A stretch of 10,199 bases of DNA from an uncultured Actinomycetes bacterium (GTDB lineage: Bacteria; Actinomycetota; Actinomycetes; Nanopelagicales; Nanopelagicaceae): assembly GCA_903893085.1 (NCBI GenBank), contig CAITKS010000062.1, positions 1-10,199 on the forward strand. The letters run 5' to 3'. The notes under the pieces are model-generated. The model worked only from the letters and a program-made list of their open reading frames with translations, did not search any database and was not told the origin of the DNA. A program made the translations under genes and the position numbers. This document shows positions 1 through 7,169 of this stretch, in pieces; within the stretch, counting starts at the first letter, position 1; each line of letters opens with the position of its first letter.

Positions 1-963
1 GACTGCTGCTGATGGATGCAATTTCTCCAAAATTGTAAACGCATCAACGTTTTTCTTGCTTTCGATCAACGCACCGGTTACATCTGTTGCCAAGTGCATA
101 ACATTTGCCAAGTGCAACACAAATGGAGATTCGGGAACGTTTGTTGAAGTACAGAAAGAATCAAGAGCGTCTGCAACCGAACGCACTGCGTATTCGTGTT
201 CTTCTAAATCTTTTGATGATCGGGCAAGTGATGCTGCAAGTGCCAAATCTTTTTCATCATCGCCAGTCTTGCTGATTGTTCCGGCGAGCACACGGGATGT
301 AACCATGCCACGAGAAAGGCGAAGTAGTAACTCTGGTGTTGCACCAACCAGGCCATCAACAGCAAAAATCCAAGTAGATGGATATTCGCTACCTAAGTTA
401 CGTAATATTTTGCGGGCATCGATAGGTCTGTGTGAATTAACGATTAGGTCGCGCGCCAGAACCACTTTTTCGAGTTCAGTATTTTCAATTTCATCAATTG
501 CTTTTGCAACGCGCAGTTGCCATTCGGCAGGACTTAAGGATCCGTCGCCCCAATTGAATTCGGAATCGGCAAGTACTTGCTTCTCTTCTTGCAGCGCAGG
601 TTGTGGCTGATCACCGATCCAAGTTATCCAAGAGCTGCCGTTGCGCATTCCGACCACAATTTTTGGAATTACCAGCACAGATTCTTCATCGGGATCGAAA
701 GAAAATGAAGTGAAAAGAACAGGCCCAGTACCGCTTAAATGAACTGAATCTGAAACTGCAAATTTCTCGAGTTGTTGATGCCACCACTTGCGAGCATCAG
801 CGAAGCGATTTGGTCCACTTACTGAAGTCTTTGCGTAAATTCCCCAACCAACTAAACCATCTCCACCGCGCACCCACGAAAGCGGCGCATCGTCAGTGAG
901 TAGATCAAGCAACGGCAGATGTTCGCCAAGGCGTGCAGAAGTCACTGGAATAAGGGAAGGCAT
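1..963 (-). CDS. menF: Isochorismate synthase, menaquinone-type (partial, C-terminus off window)
   Basis: Translating the minus strand from the ATG at 963 gives 321 uninterrupted codons that run off the left edge, so the C-terminal part is missing. The protein belongs to the chorismate-binding family (MenF/EntC/PabB/TrpE) and should convert chorismate to isochorismate in the cytoplasm. Visible motifs are EKVVLARD (Lys166, position of the MenF general base), GATPELLL (Glu211, position of the general acid), LAGT at 226-229 (typical of isochorismate/salicylate synthases), an EEHEYAV segment of the metal-binding region, and LHPSAAV at the window edge. The K-E-L spacings (45 and 15) are close to those I recall for E. 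coli MenF (50 and 15). The gene starts 11 nt after the bioY stop, so the two are probably co-transcribed; no strong Shine-Dalgarno is seen. Nearby menG and nuo favour a role in menaquinone synthesis. A siderophore-type EntC/DhbC role cannot be excluded from sequence alone. Confidence 0.9.
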   Translation of the reverse strand, partial: MPSLIPVTSARLGEHLPLLDLLTDDAPLSWVRGGDGLVGWGIYAKTSVSGPNRFADARKWWHQQLEKFAVSDSVHLSGTGPVLFTSFSFDPDEESVLVIPKIVVGMRNGSSWITWIGDQPQPALQEEKQVLADSEFNWGDGSLSPAEWQLRVAKAIDEIENTELEKVVLARDLIVNSHRPIDARKILRNLGSEYPSTWIFAVDGLVGATPELLLRLSRGMVTSRVLAGTISKTGDDEKDLALAASLARSSKDLEEHEYAVRSVADALDSFCTSTNVPESPFVLHLANVMHLATDVTGALIESKKNVDAFTILEKLHPSAAV

Positions 964-974
964 AGAAAATTACT

Positions 975-1574
975 TTAGCGCGCAAGTTTCTGAGAAATTT
1001 TGCGCCAGATCAAAGGCAGTGATGTTGCTGTAATTGCAATTTTGATTACTTCACCAAAGATGAATGGGGTAAGACCTGCGCTAATAGTTTGCGCCCAAGT
1101 TAATTCCAGCGATGAGTGCAACCAAGTTAAACCGAATGCGAAAACAATTGCGCTGCCGAGAATTAGCGCAGGGAAAGAAGTTTTAAACTTCTGATCGGCT
1201 TTGCGATCTGCGAGCGCACCAAGCACCAACGTTGCGACCAACATCCCAATTAGATATCCACCAGTTGCACCTGTTAAACGCGCAAAACCGTAATTTGTTG
1301 CACCTGTTGATGCTGCAAATACCGGCGCACCTGCAATGCCGGCCAATAAATATGTAGCAAAAGTTGCAAAACCAAAACGAGCACCGTATGTCGTTCCAAT
1401 TAAATAGACAGCTAGCGTTTGACCAGTGACCGGAACAGGAGATCCCGGAACTGGGATAGCAATCTGAGCCATTGCGGCGATAAAAAGGGTTCCGCCAACG
1501 ATAAAACTGGCCTGTGTAAGCGCTGAACTTCGCGGAAAGATGGTTGCCCGAAGTGATCCAGTTGCGACCGACAT
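975..1574 (-). CDS. bioY: Biotin transporter BioY (ECF S component)
   Basis: This encodes a 199-residue, strongly hydrophobic protein, the usual size for BioY, with about six predicted membrane helices. BioY binds biotin in the cytoplasmic membrane and imports it, normally with a shared energising module (EcfT plus ATPases or BioM/BioN). Family hallmarks are the [13 protein letters not shown] segment (residues 41-53), matching the conserved P-x-P-x-x-P-V-P-V-T-x-Q-T motif, and the [13 protein letters not shown] segment (75-87), matching the Y-L-x-x-G-x-x-G-x-P-V-F motif. Family consensus more often has Phe where Gly44 sits. The ATG at 1574 is preceded by AAAGGGG six nt upstream, a usable ribosome site. 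The gene is divergent from menG and is followed closely by menF. No bioM, bioN or biotin synthesis gene lies in the window, so it probably relies on energising genes elsewhere. Confidence 0.93.
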   Translation of the reverse strand: MSVATGSLRATIFPRSSALTQASFIVGGTLFIAAMAQIAIPVPGSPVPVTGQTLAVYLIGTTYGARFGFATFATYLLAGIAGAPVFAASTGATNYGFARLTGATGGYLIGMLVATLVLGALADRKADQKFKTSFPALILGSAIVFAFGLTWLHSSLELTWAQTISAGLTPFIFGEVIKIAITATSLPLIWRKISQKLAR

Positions 1575-1646
1575 TTATTACCCCTTTGCGCCCCAGTAAA
1601 GATCTTTGAGTTGTGGATGAGCCTACTCTTGCGAGAGACTTGGCCC
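1575..1646. promoter_or_regulatory. Divergent intergenic region between bioY and menG, with short palindromes
   Basis: These 72 nt must carry the promoters of both the leftward bioY-menF unit and the rightward menG (and perhaps nuo) unit. Seen directly: a perfect 10-bp palindrome AAAGATCTTT at 1598-1607 and an imperfect palindrome CTCTTGCGAGAG at 1626-1637 (one mismatched pair). A possible rightward -10 box, TACTCT, lies at 1624-1629, and a possible leftward -10, TAGGCT, is read on the minus strand at 1625-1620. No well-spaced -35 box accompanies either. Promoter activity is inferred from gene orientation; the individual boxes are weak guesses. No riboswitch or terminator fold is apparent. 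Confidence 0.4.
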
Positions 1647-2339
1647 ATGTCGCGCGCAAATATGGATAAAAACCCCGATGAAGTCGCCGCAATGTTCGAT
1701 GGGGTAGCCAAGCGTTATGACCTGGTCAATGATCTTTTGAGTCTGGGCCAGACCAAAGCTTGGCGCCGGGCCACGACCGCGATCATCGCCCCAGCACCTG
1801 GGATGAAGATCTTGGATTTAGCCGCTGGTACAGGGTCGAGCTCAGAACCGCTGGCTGAGGCAGGCGCCGACGTAATTCCCGCTGATTTTTCAGAAGGCAT
1901 GTTGGCCGCAGGGCGCAAAGCTCGTCCGCATCTGCCATTTACCTTTGCCGACGCGTTAAATCTCCCCTTTGCTGATGGGGAATTCGACGTTGTGACCATC
2001 TCTTTCGGCCTTCGCAACACCTCAGATACCGATAAAGCCCTAAGGGAAGCCCTACGGGTAACTAAAAAGGGCGGGCGGGTAGTCATAGCCGAGTTTTCCA
2101 GCCCAACCTGGGCCCCATTTCGCAAGATTTATACCAATTACTTGATGCGCGCCCTGCCGGCGATCGCCAAAAAGACCTCATCAAACCCAGATGCCTATAT
2201 TTACTTAGCCGAATCCATCCGCGCCTGGCCAAATCAGAAGGCGCTCGCCGCCAAGATCGAAGCCGCCGGCTGGAGCCAAGTTGGCTGGACCAATCTGACC
2301 TTTGGTGTTGTTGCAGTTCACAGAGGCGTCAAGGCCTAA
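1647..2339 (+). CDS. menG: Demethylmenaquinone methyltransferase (UbiE/MenG family)
   Basis: This 230-residue SAM-dependent class I methyltransferase carries out the C-methylation of demethylmenaquinone to menaquinone. Motifs in order are [16 protein letters not shown] (20-35, family N-terminal signature), [14 protein letters not shown] (55-68, the glycine-rich SAM-binding loop), [15 protein letters not shown] (post-I region), ISFGLRN, and [18 protein letters not shown] (C-terminal family signature). The ATG at 1647 was chosen because the protein then begins [13 protein letters not shown], like other actinobacterial MenG proteins. In-frame TTG 1611 and ATG 1617 would add an unconserved [12 protein letters not shown] leader. 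Only a weak GAGAG ribosome site is present. Odd feature: the gene is GC-rich (sampled 60-nt lines range from 45 to 70%) and uses GCC for 22 of 38 alanines and ACC for 11 of 14 threonines, unlike its neighbours. It is divergent from bioY and 40 nt upstream of nuoA. Ubiquinone is not expected in Actinobacteria, so MenG fits better than UbiE. Confidence 0.93.
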   Translation: MSRANMDKNPDEVAAMFDGVAKRYDLVNDLLSLGQTKAWRRATTAIIAPAPGMKILDLAAGTGSSSEPLAEAGADVIPADFSEGMLAAGRKARPHLPFTFADALNLPFADGEFDVVTISFGLRNTSDTDKALREALRVTKKGGRVVIAEFSSPTWAPFRKIYTNYLMRALPAIAKKTSSNPDAYIYLAESIRAWPNQKALAAKIEAAGWSQVGWTNLTFGVVAVHRGVKA

Positions 2340-2367
2340 CGGTCACGACCACCCCCATGGCCACCTT

Positions 2368-2371
2368 AGGA
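2368..2371 (+). promoter_or_regulatory. Ribosome binding site deciding the nuoA start
   Basis: AGGA lies 8 nt before the GTG at 2380. It supports that GTG as the nuoA start over the upstream GTG at 2302, which would overlap menG and add an unconserved His/Pro-rich leader. Confidence 0.6.
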
Positions 2372-2379
2372 TTTCGCTT

Positions 2380-2745
2380 GTGAGCGCAAATCCGTATGTT
2401 CCGATTCTGGCAATTGCCGCAGTCGGCTTTGGGTTCGCTTTAATCTCTATCGTCGCCGCAGCCGTTACTGGTCCGGCTCGCTATAACCGCGCAAAGCTCG
2501 AAGCATACGAATGCGGAATCGAGCCTTCACCGCAAGCTGCACAAGGTGGACGTTTTCCAGTTAAGTACTTTTTAACAGCGATGTTATTTATCATTTTTGA
2601 TATTGAAATCGTTTTCCTTTATCCATGGGCTGTCACATTTGATCAACTTGGACTTTTCGGTTTGGTTGAAATGGCAATCTTCATCGCAACAGTATTCGTC
2701 GCATACGCATATGTATGGCGCCGCGGAGGTCTCGAGTGGGATTAG
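2380..2745 (+). CDS. nuoA: NADH-quinone oxidoreductase subunit A
   Basis: NuoA is a small membrane subunit of complex I next to the quinone-binding region. The 121-residue product (GTG start) matches the usual length and has three hydrophobic helices at about residues 8-29, 62-84 and 90-112. Conserved features are AYECG (42-46) in the first loop, whose cysteine is characteristic of the ND3/NuoA loop, and the [16 protein letters not shown] segment with acidic Asp74 and Glu76 in helix 2. It lies 40 nt after menG; no convincing promoter or terminator is visible in that gap, so menG and nuo may be co-transcribed, or a promoter may lie inside menG. The C-terminus (GGLEWD) overlaps the nuoB start by 10 nt. 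The first roughly 120 nt of the gene are about 57% GC, falling to about 28% near 2581-2640. Confidence 0.95.
   Translation: MSANPYVPILAIAAVGFGFALISIVAAAVTGPARYNRAKLEAYECGIEPSPQAAQGGRFPVKYFLTAMLFIIFDIEIVFLYPWAVTFDQLGLFGLVEMAIFIATVFVAYAYVWRRGGLEWD
2725..2729 (+). promoter_or_regulatory. Ribosome binding site deciding the nuoB start
   Basis: GGAGG inside the end of nuoA lies 6 nt before GTG 2736. It fixes the nuoB start there instead of at ATG 2715, which precedes the site. Confidence 0.8.
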
Positions 2746-3290
2746 AAGAAAAATTACCTAGCGGAATTGTTCTCACCTCTGTTGAGAAACTTGCGGGTTA
2801 CATGCGTAAGAACTCACTCTGGCCAGCAACTTTTGGTTTGGCATGCTGTGCAATTGAAATGATGGCAGCTGGTGCAGGTCGTTATGACTTAGCGCGATTT
2901 GGAATGGAAGTTTTCCGCGCATCCCCACGTCAAGCAGATTTAATGATTGTTGCCGGTCGCGTATCAAACAAAATGGCCCCAGTCCTTCGCCAGATTTATG
3001 ATCAAATGGCAGCGCCAAAGTGGGTTATTGCAATGGGTGCATGTGCATCATCCGGCGGAATGTTTAACAACTATGCAATCGTGCAAGGTGTTGACCATGT
3101 TGTTCCTGTAGATATTTACTTGCCAGGCTGTCCGCCACGTCCAGAAATGTTGATGGATGCAATTCTTAAACTGCACGATCAAATTTATGATGAAAAACTT
3201 GGACCAAACCGCGAAAAGGTTATTAAAGAAGTAGAACTCGCTGCGATGAACGCGACTCCAACTCATCAGTTAAAGGGGTTGCTCGCTTAA
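2736..3290 (+). CDS. nuoB: NADH-quinone oxidoreductase subunit B (N2 cluster)
   Basis: NuoB carries the terminal 4Fe-4S cluster N2 that hands electrons to the quinone, in the connecting part of complex I. The 184-residue protein starts at GTG 2736 ([13 protein letters not shown]), the characteristic actinobacterial N-terminus, behind a strong GGAGG. The N2 ligands are visible as tandem Cys37-Cys38 ([11 protein letters not shown]), Cys103 ([13 protein letters not shown]) and Cys132 ([11 protein letters not shown]). The segments [20 protein letters not shown] and [21 protein letters not shown] are also family-conserved. The gene overlaps nuoA by 10 nt and its TAA directly abuts the nuoC ATG, so translation is probably coupled. 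All key residues are intact. Confidence 0.97.
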   Translation: MGLEEKLPSGIVLTSVEKLAGYMRKNSLWPATFGLACCAIEMMAAGAGRYDLARFGMEVFRASPRQADLMIVAGRVSNKMAPVLRQIYDQMAAPKWVIAMGACASSGGMFNNYAIVQGVDHVVPVDIYLPGCPPRPEMLMDAILKLHDQIYDEKLGPNREKVIKEVELAAMNATPTHQLKGLLA

Positions 3291-3926
3291 ATGTCTGAAG
3301 ATAAGCAAGGAATGTTTGGCGCGCACGGAACTGGGGATACCTCAGGTTACGGCGGGCTGGTTCGTAGCGCCGCAAGCACTGGCTCAACTGAGCGCCCATA
3401 CGGTGGATATTTTGATCAAGTTACCGATGATCTAGAACGCGCATACCCAGATTTCGCTGATGCCATCGAACGCGTTGTTGTTGATCGCGGCGAACTTACT
3501 TTGCATATCAAGCGCGAGCGTTTGGTTGAAGTCGCACTTATCTTGCGTGACAAACTTAAATTTGAAATGTCTATGGGAGTCTCTGGTGTTCATTATCCAG
3601 AAGATACAAACCGCGAACTTCATGCGGTTTATCACTTGTTATCTGTTACAAATAATCAGCGAATTCGTTTAGAAGTATCTGTTGCAGATACCGATCCACA
3701 CATTCCATCTTTGGTTGAAGTTTGGGCGGGTTCAAACTGGAACGAACGCGAAACATTCGACATGTTCGGAATCGTCTTCGATGGCCATCCTGGCTTAACT
3801 CGCATCTTGATGCCAGATGATTGGCAAGGACATCCGCAACGTAAGGATTACGCACTTGGCGGAATCGGCGTTGAATACAAGGGCGCCGTTACACCACCTC
3901 CATCAGATCGGAGGACATACAAGTGA
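3291..3926 (+). CDS. nuoC: NADH-quinone oxidoreductase subunit C (30 kDa)
   Basis: NuoC is a peripheral structural subunit of the connecting arm and carries no cofactor. The 211-residue product has a Gly/Ser/Thr-rich, probably disordered N-terminus (about residues 1-35), then the 30-kDa subunit fold. The family signature spans ERETFDMFG (152-160) and [14 protein letters not shown] (165-178), followed by [11 protein letters not shown]. NuoC and NuoD are separate genes here, unlike the fused NuoCD of E. coli. The ATG at 3291 follows the nuoB stop with no gap, with AGGGG 12 nt upstream as a distant ribosome site. The stop overlaps the nuoD GTG by 4 nt (GTGA). Confidence 0.96.
   Translation: MSEDKQGMFGAHGTGDTSGYGGLVRSAASTGSTERPYGGYFDQVTDDLERAYPDFADAIERVVVDRGELTLHIKRERLVEVALILRDKLKFEMSMGVSGVHYPEDTNRELHAVYHLLSVTNNQRIRLEVSVADTDPHIPSLVEVWAGSNWNERETFDMFGIVFDGHPGLTRILMPDDWQGHPQRKDYALGGIGVEYKGAVTPPPSDRRTYK
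3910..3914 (+). promoter_or_regulatory. Ribosome binding site for nuoD
   Basis: GGAGG inside the end of nuoC lies 8 nt before GTG 3923. It supports the GTG start and the 4-nt GTGA overlap between nuoC and nuoD. Confidence 0.75.
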
Positions 3927-5263
3927 GTACATACGCAGATCCATATGCATCATCGCGCGAAACCACTGAAGGCACCGTCTTCTCAGTAACTGGCGGCGAT
4001 TGGGATTCACTTGTTACCGAAATCGGACAAGCAAAAGAGGAACGTGTTGTTGTAAATATGGGGCCACAGCACCCATCAACTCACGGCGTGCTTCGTTTAG
4101 TTCTTGAACTTGAAGGCGAAACTGTTACTGAAGTTCGATGTGGTATCGGTTACCTGCACACAGGTATTGAAAAGAACATCGAATTCCGCAACTGGACTCA
4201 GGCCACAACATTTGTAACTCGTATGGATTACTTGGCTCCACTCTTTAACGAAGCGGCATATTGCCTTGGCGTTGAAAAACTCCTTGGAATCACCAACGAT
4301 GTTCCAGAAAAAGCTAACGTTATTCGCGTAATGATGATGGAGTTCAACCGCATCTCATCTCACATGGTTGCACTCGGCACTGGCGCACTTGAACTTGGTG
4401 CTCTTTCACCAATGATCTTCTGCTTCCGCGAACGCGAGAAGGTTTTGGATATCTTCGAATTTATCTCAGGTCTGCGCATGAATATGGCCTATATCCGCCC
4501 AGGCGGAGTTGCTCAAGATTTACCTGCCGGCACTGTCGATAAGGTTTTGGCAACAGTTAAAGACTTGCGCCATAGCTTTAAAGATAACGAGAAGTTGTTG
4601 GTCGGTAACAGCATCTGGATGAAGCGCACCGAAGGAATTGGTTATTTGGACTTGGCCGGTGCAACAACTCTTGGTGTTACTGGTCCAGTAATTCGCGCAA
4701 CTGGTCTGCCACTAGATCTTCGTAAGATCCAGCCATATTCCGGATATGAAAATTATAAATTTGATGTTGTAACAGCCGACACCTGCGATGTTTATGGCCG
4801 ATTCTTAATTCGCATAAATGAACTAGAACAATCACTTCGCATCATCGAACAATGCGCTGAAAAACTTAAATCGCTAGAAGGCGCACCAGTTATGGTTGCC
4901 GATAAGAAGATCGCATGGCCGGCACAACTTGCTATCGGTGCTGACGGTATGGGTAATTCACTTAGCCATATCCGCGAAATCATGGGCACATCAATGGAAG
5001 CTTTGATCCATCACTTCAAGTTAGTCACTGAAGGTTTCCGCGTCCCGGCCGGACAAGTTTATTCAGCAGTTGAATCACCACGTGGTGAACTCGGTGCCCA
5101 CGTTGTTTCCGATGGTGGTACACGTCCTTACCGCGTGCATTTCCGCGAACCATCTTTTAATAACTTGCAATCGACTTCTGCCATGTGCGAAGGCTCAATG
5201 GTTGCCGACATCATCGGTGCAGTTGCATCGATCGATCCTGTGATGGGAGGCGTTGACCGCTAA
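3923..5263 (+). CDS. nuoD: NADH-quinone oxidoreductase subunit D (49 kDa, quinone site)
   Basis: NuoD forms the quinone-binding pocket with NuoB. The 446-residue protein begins at GTG 3923 with a roughly 40-residue lead typical of actinobacterial NuoD, then [17 protein letters not shown]. His54 in HPSTHG and Tyr103 in TRMDYLAP correspond in motif and spacing (49 residues) to the quinone-headgroup His59/Tyr108 pair of the bovine 49-kDa subunit. Other family segments are [35 protein letters not shown], and the C-terminal [17 protein letters not shown] and REPSFNNLQ. The subunit is related to NiFe hydrogenase large subunits but lacks the metal-binding cysteine pairs, as expected. The TAA overlaps the nuoE ATG by 1 nt. 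Confidence 0.97.
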   Translation: MSTYADPYASSRETTEGTVFSVTGGDWDSLVTEIGQAKEERVVVNMGPQHPSTHGVLRLVLELEGETVTEVRCGIGYLHTGIEKNIEFRNWTQATTFVTRMDYLAPLFNEAAYCLGVEKLLGITNDVPEKANVIRVMMMEFNRISSHMVALGTGALELGALSPMIFCFREREKVLDIFEFISGLRMNMAYIRPGGVAQDLPAGTVDKVLATVKDLRHSFKDNEKLLVGNSIWMKRTEGIGYLDLAGATTLGVTGPVIRATGLPLDLRKIQPYSGYENYKFDVVTADTCDVYGRFLIRINELEQSLRIIEQCAEKLKSLEGAPVMVADKKIAWPAQLAIGADGMGNSLSHIREIMGTSMEALIHHFKLVTEGFRVPAGQVYSAVESPRGELGAHVVSDGGTRPYRVHFREPSFNNLQSTSAMCEGSMVADIIGAVASIDPVMGGVDR

Positions 5264-5889
5264 TGTCTTACACACCTGAACAACTGCAAGTAATGGATTC
5301 AATGATTAAGCGCTACCCACGTAGTCGCTCAGCGATTATGCCGTTATTACATTATGTGCAATCAATCGCTGGTTACGTAACCAATGAAGGTATCGAATTA
5401 ATCGCGAAGTTGCTGCAATTAGAAACTGCTGAAGTTTCTGCAGTTGCAACTTTCTATACCCAATACAAGCGCAAGCCAGTTGGTGAGTATCACGTAGGCG
5501 TTTGCACCAATACGCTCTGTGCGGTTATGGGCGGAGATGCGATATTTGCAGCGCTTAAAGACCACCTGGGCGTTGAAAATGATGGCGTTACAGCAGATGG
5601 CAAAGTTTCTCTTGAACATATCGAATGCAACGCAGCTTGCGATTACGCACCTGTTGTTATGGCTAACTGGGAGTTCTATGACAACCAAGATGTTTCATCA
5701 GCCAAAGAGTTAGTTGATTCAATGCGCAAAGGAACTCCAAAGCCTCCAACACGTGGACCAAATTCATTAGTTACTTGGAAAGAAGCATCAGCAGTTCTTG
5801 CAGGTTTAAATGATGGAAAAGCTGGCGAAGGCGTACAAGCTGGCGCTCCAACTTTGCTTGGTTTAAATCTTTCGAAAGAGGGCAAGTAA
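5263..5889 (+). CDS. nuoE: NADH-quinone oxidoreductase subunit E (24 kDa, 2Fe-2S)
   Basis: NuoE is the thioredoxin-like subunit of the NADH-oxidising arm and holds the 2Fe-2S cluster N1a. The 208-residue protein has an N-terminal helical domain (about 1-70) and the cluster domain with Cys81 and Cys86 (VGVCTNTLCAVMG) and Cys122 and Cys126 (IECNAACDYAP). All four ligands are present. Beyond about residue 155 lies a Pro/Gly/Ala-rich tail without cofactor motifs, which makes it longer than the E. coli subunit (about 166 residues). Such tails are common in actinobacterial NuoE. GGGAGG lies 12 nt before the ATG; the start overlaps the nuoD stop by 1 nt (TAATG) and the stop overlaps nuoF the same way. 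Codon use is typical of the operon: alanine is GCA 9, GCT 7, GCG 5, GCC 1. Confidence 0.96.
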   Translation: MSYTPEQLQVMDSMIKRYPRSRSAIMPLLHYVQSIAGYVTNEGIELIAKLLQLETAEVSAVATFYTQYKRKPVGEYHVGVCTNTLCAVMGGDAIFAALKDHLGVENDGVTADGKVSLEHIECNAACDYAPVVMANWEFYDNQDVSSAKELVDSMRKGTPKPPTRGPNSLVTWKEASAVLAGLNDGKAGEGVQAGAPTLLGLNLSKEGK

Positions 5890-7169
5890 TGACAAAACTA
5901 GCTCCAGTACTTTCTGCGCACTGGGATGAGAAAGATTCATTTACCATCGAGGCGTACACACGCCACGGTGGATACAAAGCATCTTCAAAAGCACTTGCTA
6001 TGGATCCGGATGCAGTAATTCAACTTGTTAAAGATTCTGGACTTCGTGGTCGTGGTGGCGCAGGCTTCCCAACCGGAATGAAGTGGGGATTTATTCCACA
6101 AGGCGATGAAAAAGATCATTACCTAGTTGTAAATGCTGACGAATCAGAACCAGGTACTTGCAAAGATACGCCACTGTTGATGGCTAACCCCCACGTACTT
6201 ATCGAAGGTTGCATCATCGCTTGTCACGCAATTCGCGCAAAGCACGCTTTCATTTATATTCGCGGCGAAGTAACCCACGTTGTCCGTCGCCTAAATCAAG
6301 CAATTGAAGATGCCTACAAAGCAGGTCACCTTGGAAAAGGTATTGATGTTGTTCTGCACGTTGGTGCGGGTGCATATATCTGTGGTGAAGAAACAGCACT
6401 TCTTGATTCACTAGAAGGTTTCCGCGGTCAACCACGTCTGCGTCCACCATTTCCTGCAATCGCAGGTTTGTATGCACGTCCAACAGTTGTAAATAACGTT
6501 GAATCAATTGCATCTGTTCCGGCAATCATTGCTAACGGTGCTGAGTGGTACCAAGGTATGGGTACCGAAAAATCAAAGGGAACCACGCTTTATTCACTAT
6601 CTGGCCACGTGAAAAATCCTGGTCAATTTGAGGCACCACTGGGAATTACATTGCGTGAAATTCTGGAACTTGCCGGCGGAGTTCGAAGCGGTCACAAACT
6701 TAAGTTCTGGACACCAGGTGGATCATCAACGCCACTATTTACTGATGAACATCTCGATGTCCCGCTTGATTACGAAGGCGTTTCTGCAGCCGGATCAATG
6801 CTCGGTACAAAAGCACTTCAAATCTTTGATGAAACCACCTGCGTTGTTCGTGCGGTATTGCGTTGGACCGAATTTTATAAGCACGAATCTTGCGGCAAGT
6901 GCACACCATGTCGCGAAGGCACTTGGTGGCTGGTACAGATTCTGCGCGATCTCGAAAATGGAGTTGGTACAGAGGCAGACCTTGCTAAGTTGCTCGATCT
7001 TTGCGACAACATCATGGGACGTTCCTTCTGCGCACTAGGTGATGGAGCAACTAGCCCAATCACATCTTCAATTAAATATTTCCGTGACGAATATCTGGCA
7101 CACCTAACCAACGGTGGATGCCCATTCGATCCTGTTAAATCCACACTGTTTTCTGGAGTGAACGCATAA
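5889..7169 (+). CDS. nuoF: NADH-quinone oxidoreductase subunit F (51 kDa, NADH/FMN)
   Basis: NuoF binds NADH and FMN and is the electron entry point of complex I. The 426-residue protein shows the GLRGRGGAGFPTGMKW nucleotide-binding glycine loop (51-65), NADESEPGTCKD (FMN/NADH site), GAGAYICGEETALLDSLEG and GQPRLRPPFPA. The 4Fe-4S cluster N3 ligands are Cys335, Cys338 and Cys341 (ESCGKCTPCREG) plus Cys381 (RSFCALGDG). All motifs are intact and the length is normal. GAGGG lies 6 nt before the ATG. The gene overlaps nuoE by 1 nt and nuoG by 1 nt, both as TAATG, so the three NADH-arm subunits are likely translated in a coupled way. Confidence 0.98.
   Translation: MTKLAPVLSAHWDEKDSFTIEAYTRHGGYKASSKALAMDPDAVIQLVKDSGLRGRGGAGFPTGMKWGFIPQGDEKDHYLVVNADESEPGTCKDTPLLMANPHVLIEGCIIACHAIRAKHAFIYIRGEVTHVVRRLNQAIEDAYKAGHLGKGIDVVLHVGAGAYICGEETALLDSLEGFRGQPRLRPPFPAIAGLYARPTVVNNVESIASVPAIIANGAEWYQGMGTEKSKGTTLYSLSGHVKNPGQFEAPLGITLREILELAGGVRSGHKLKFWTPGGSSTPLFTDEHLDVPLDYEGVSAAGSMLGTKALQIFDETTCVVRAVLRWTEFYKHESCGKCTPCREGTWWLVQILRDLENGVGTEADLAKLLDLCDNIMGRSFCALGDGATSPITSSIKYFRDEYLAHLTNGGCPFDPVKSTLFSGVNA

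Noticed and set aside
56..610. 184-residue open frame on the plus strand
   Set aside because: It lies wholly antisense to the menF coding sequence, is Ser/Arg-rich with no recognisable domain, and has no ribosome site. It is a shadow of the real gene.
1611..1646. N-terminal extension of menG from TTG 1611 or ATG 1617
   Set aside because: The extra residues ([12 protein letters not shown]) are not part of the MenG family, whose actinobacterial members start as at ATG 1647. The extension would also consume the likely promoter.
1183..1692. 169-residue minus-strand frame spanning bioY and the divergent spacer
   Set aside because: It is an out-of-frame reading of bioY with a Cys/Trp/Asn-rich, unprotein-like composition. 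It runs through the spacer and the start of menG.
2302..2379. Upstream GTG start for nuoA overlapping menG
   Set aside because: It adds a His/Pro-rich leader not found in NuoA. GTG 2380 has AGGA at good spacing and gives the family length.
2340..2379. GGTC-AC-GACC inverted repeat after menG as a terminator
   Set aside because: The loop of two bases is too short, the stem is only 4 bp, and no T-run follows.
2715..2735. ATG 2715 as the nuoB start
   Set aside because: The GGAGG at 2725-2729 lies downstream of it, and the protein from GTG 2736 starts exactly like other actinobacterial NuoB.
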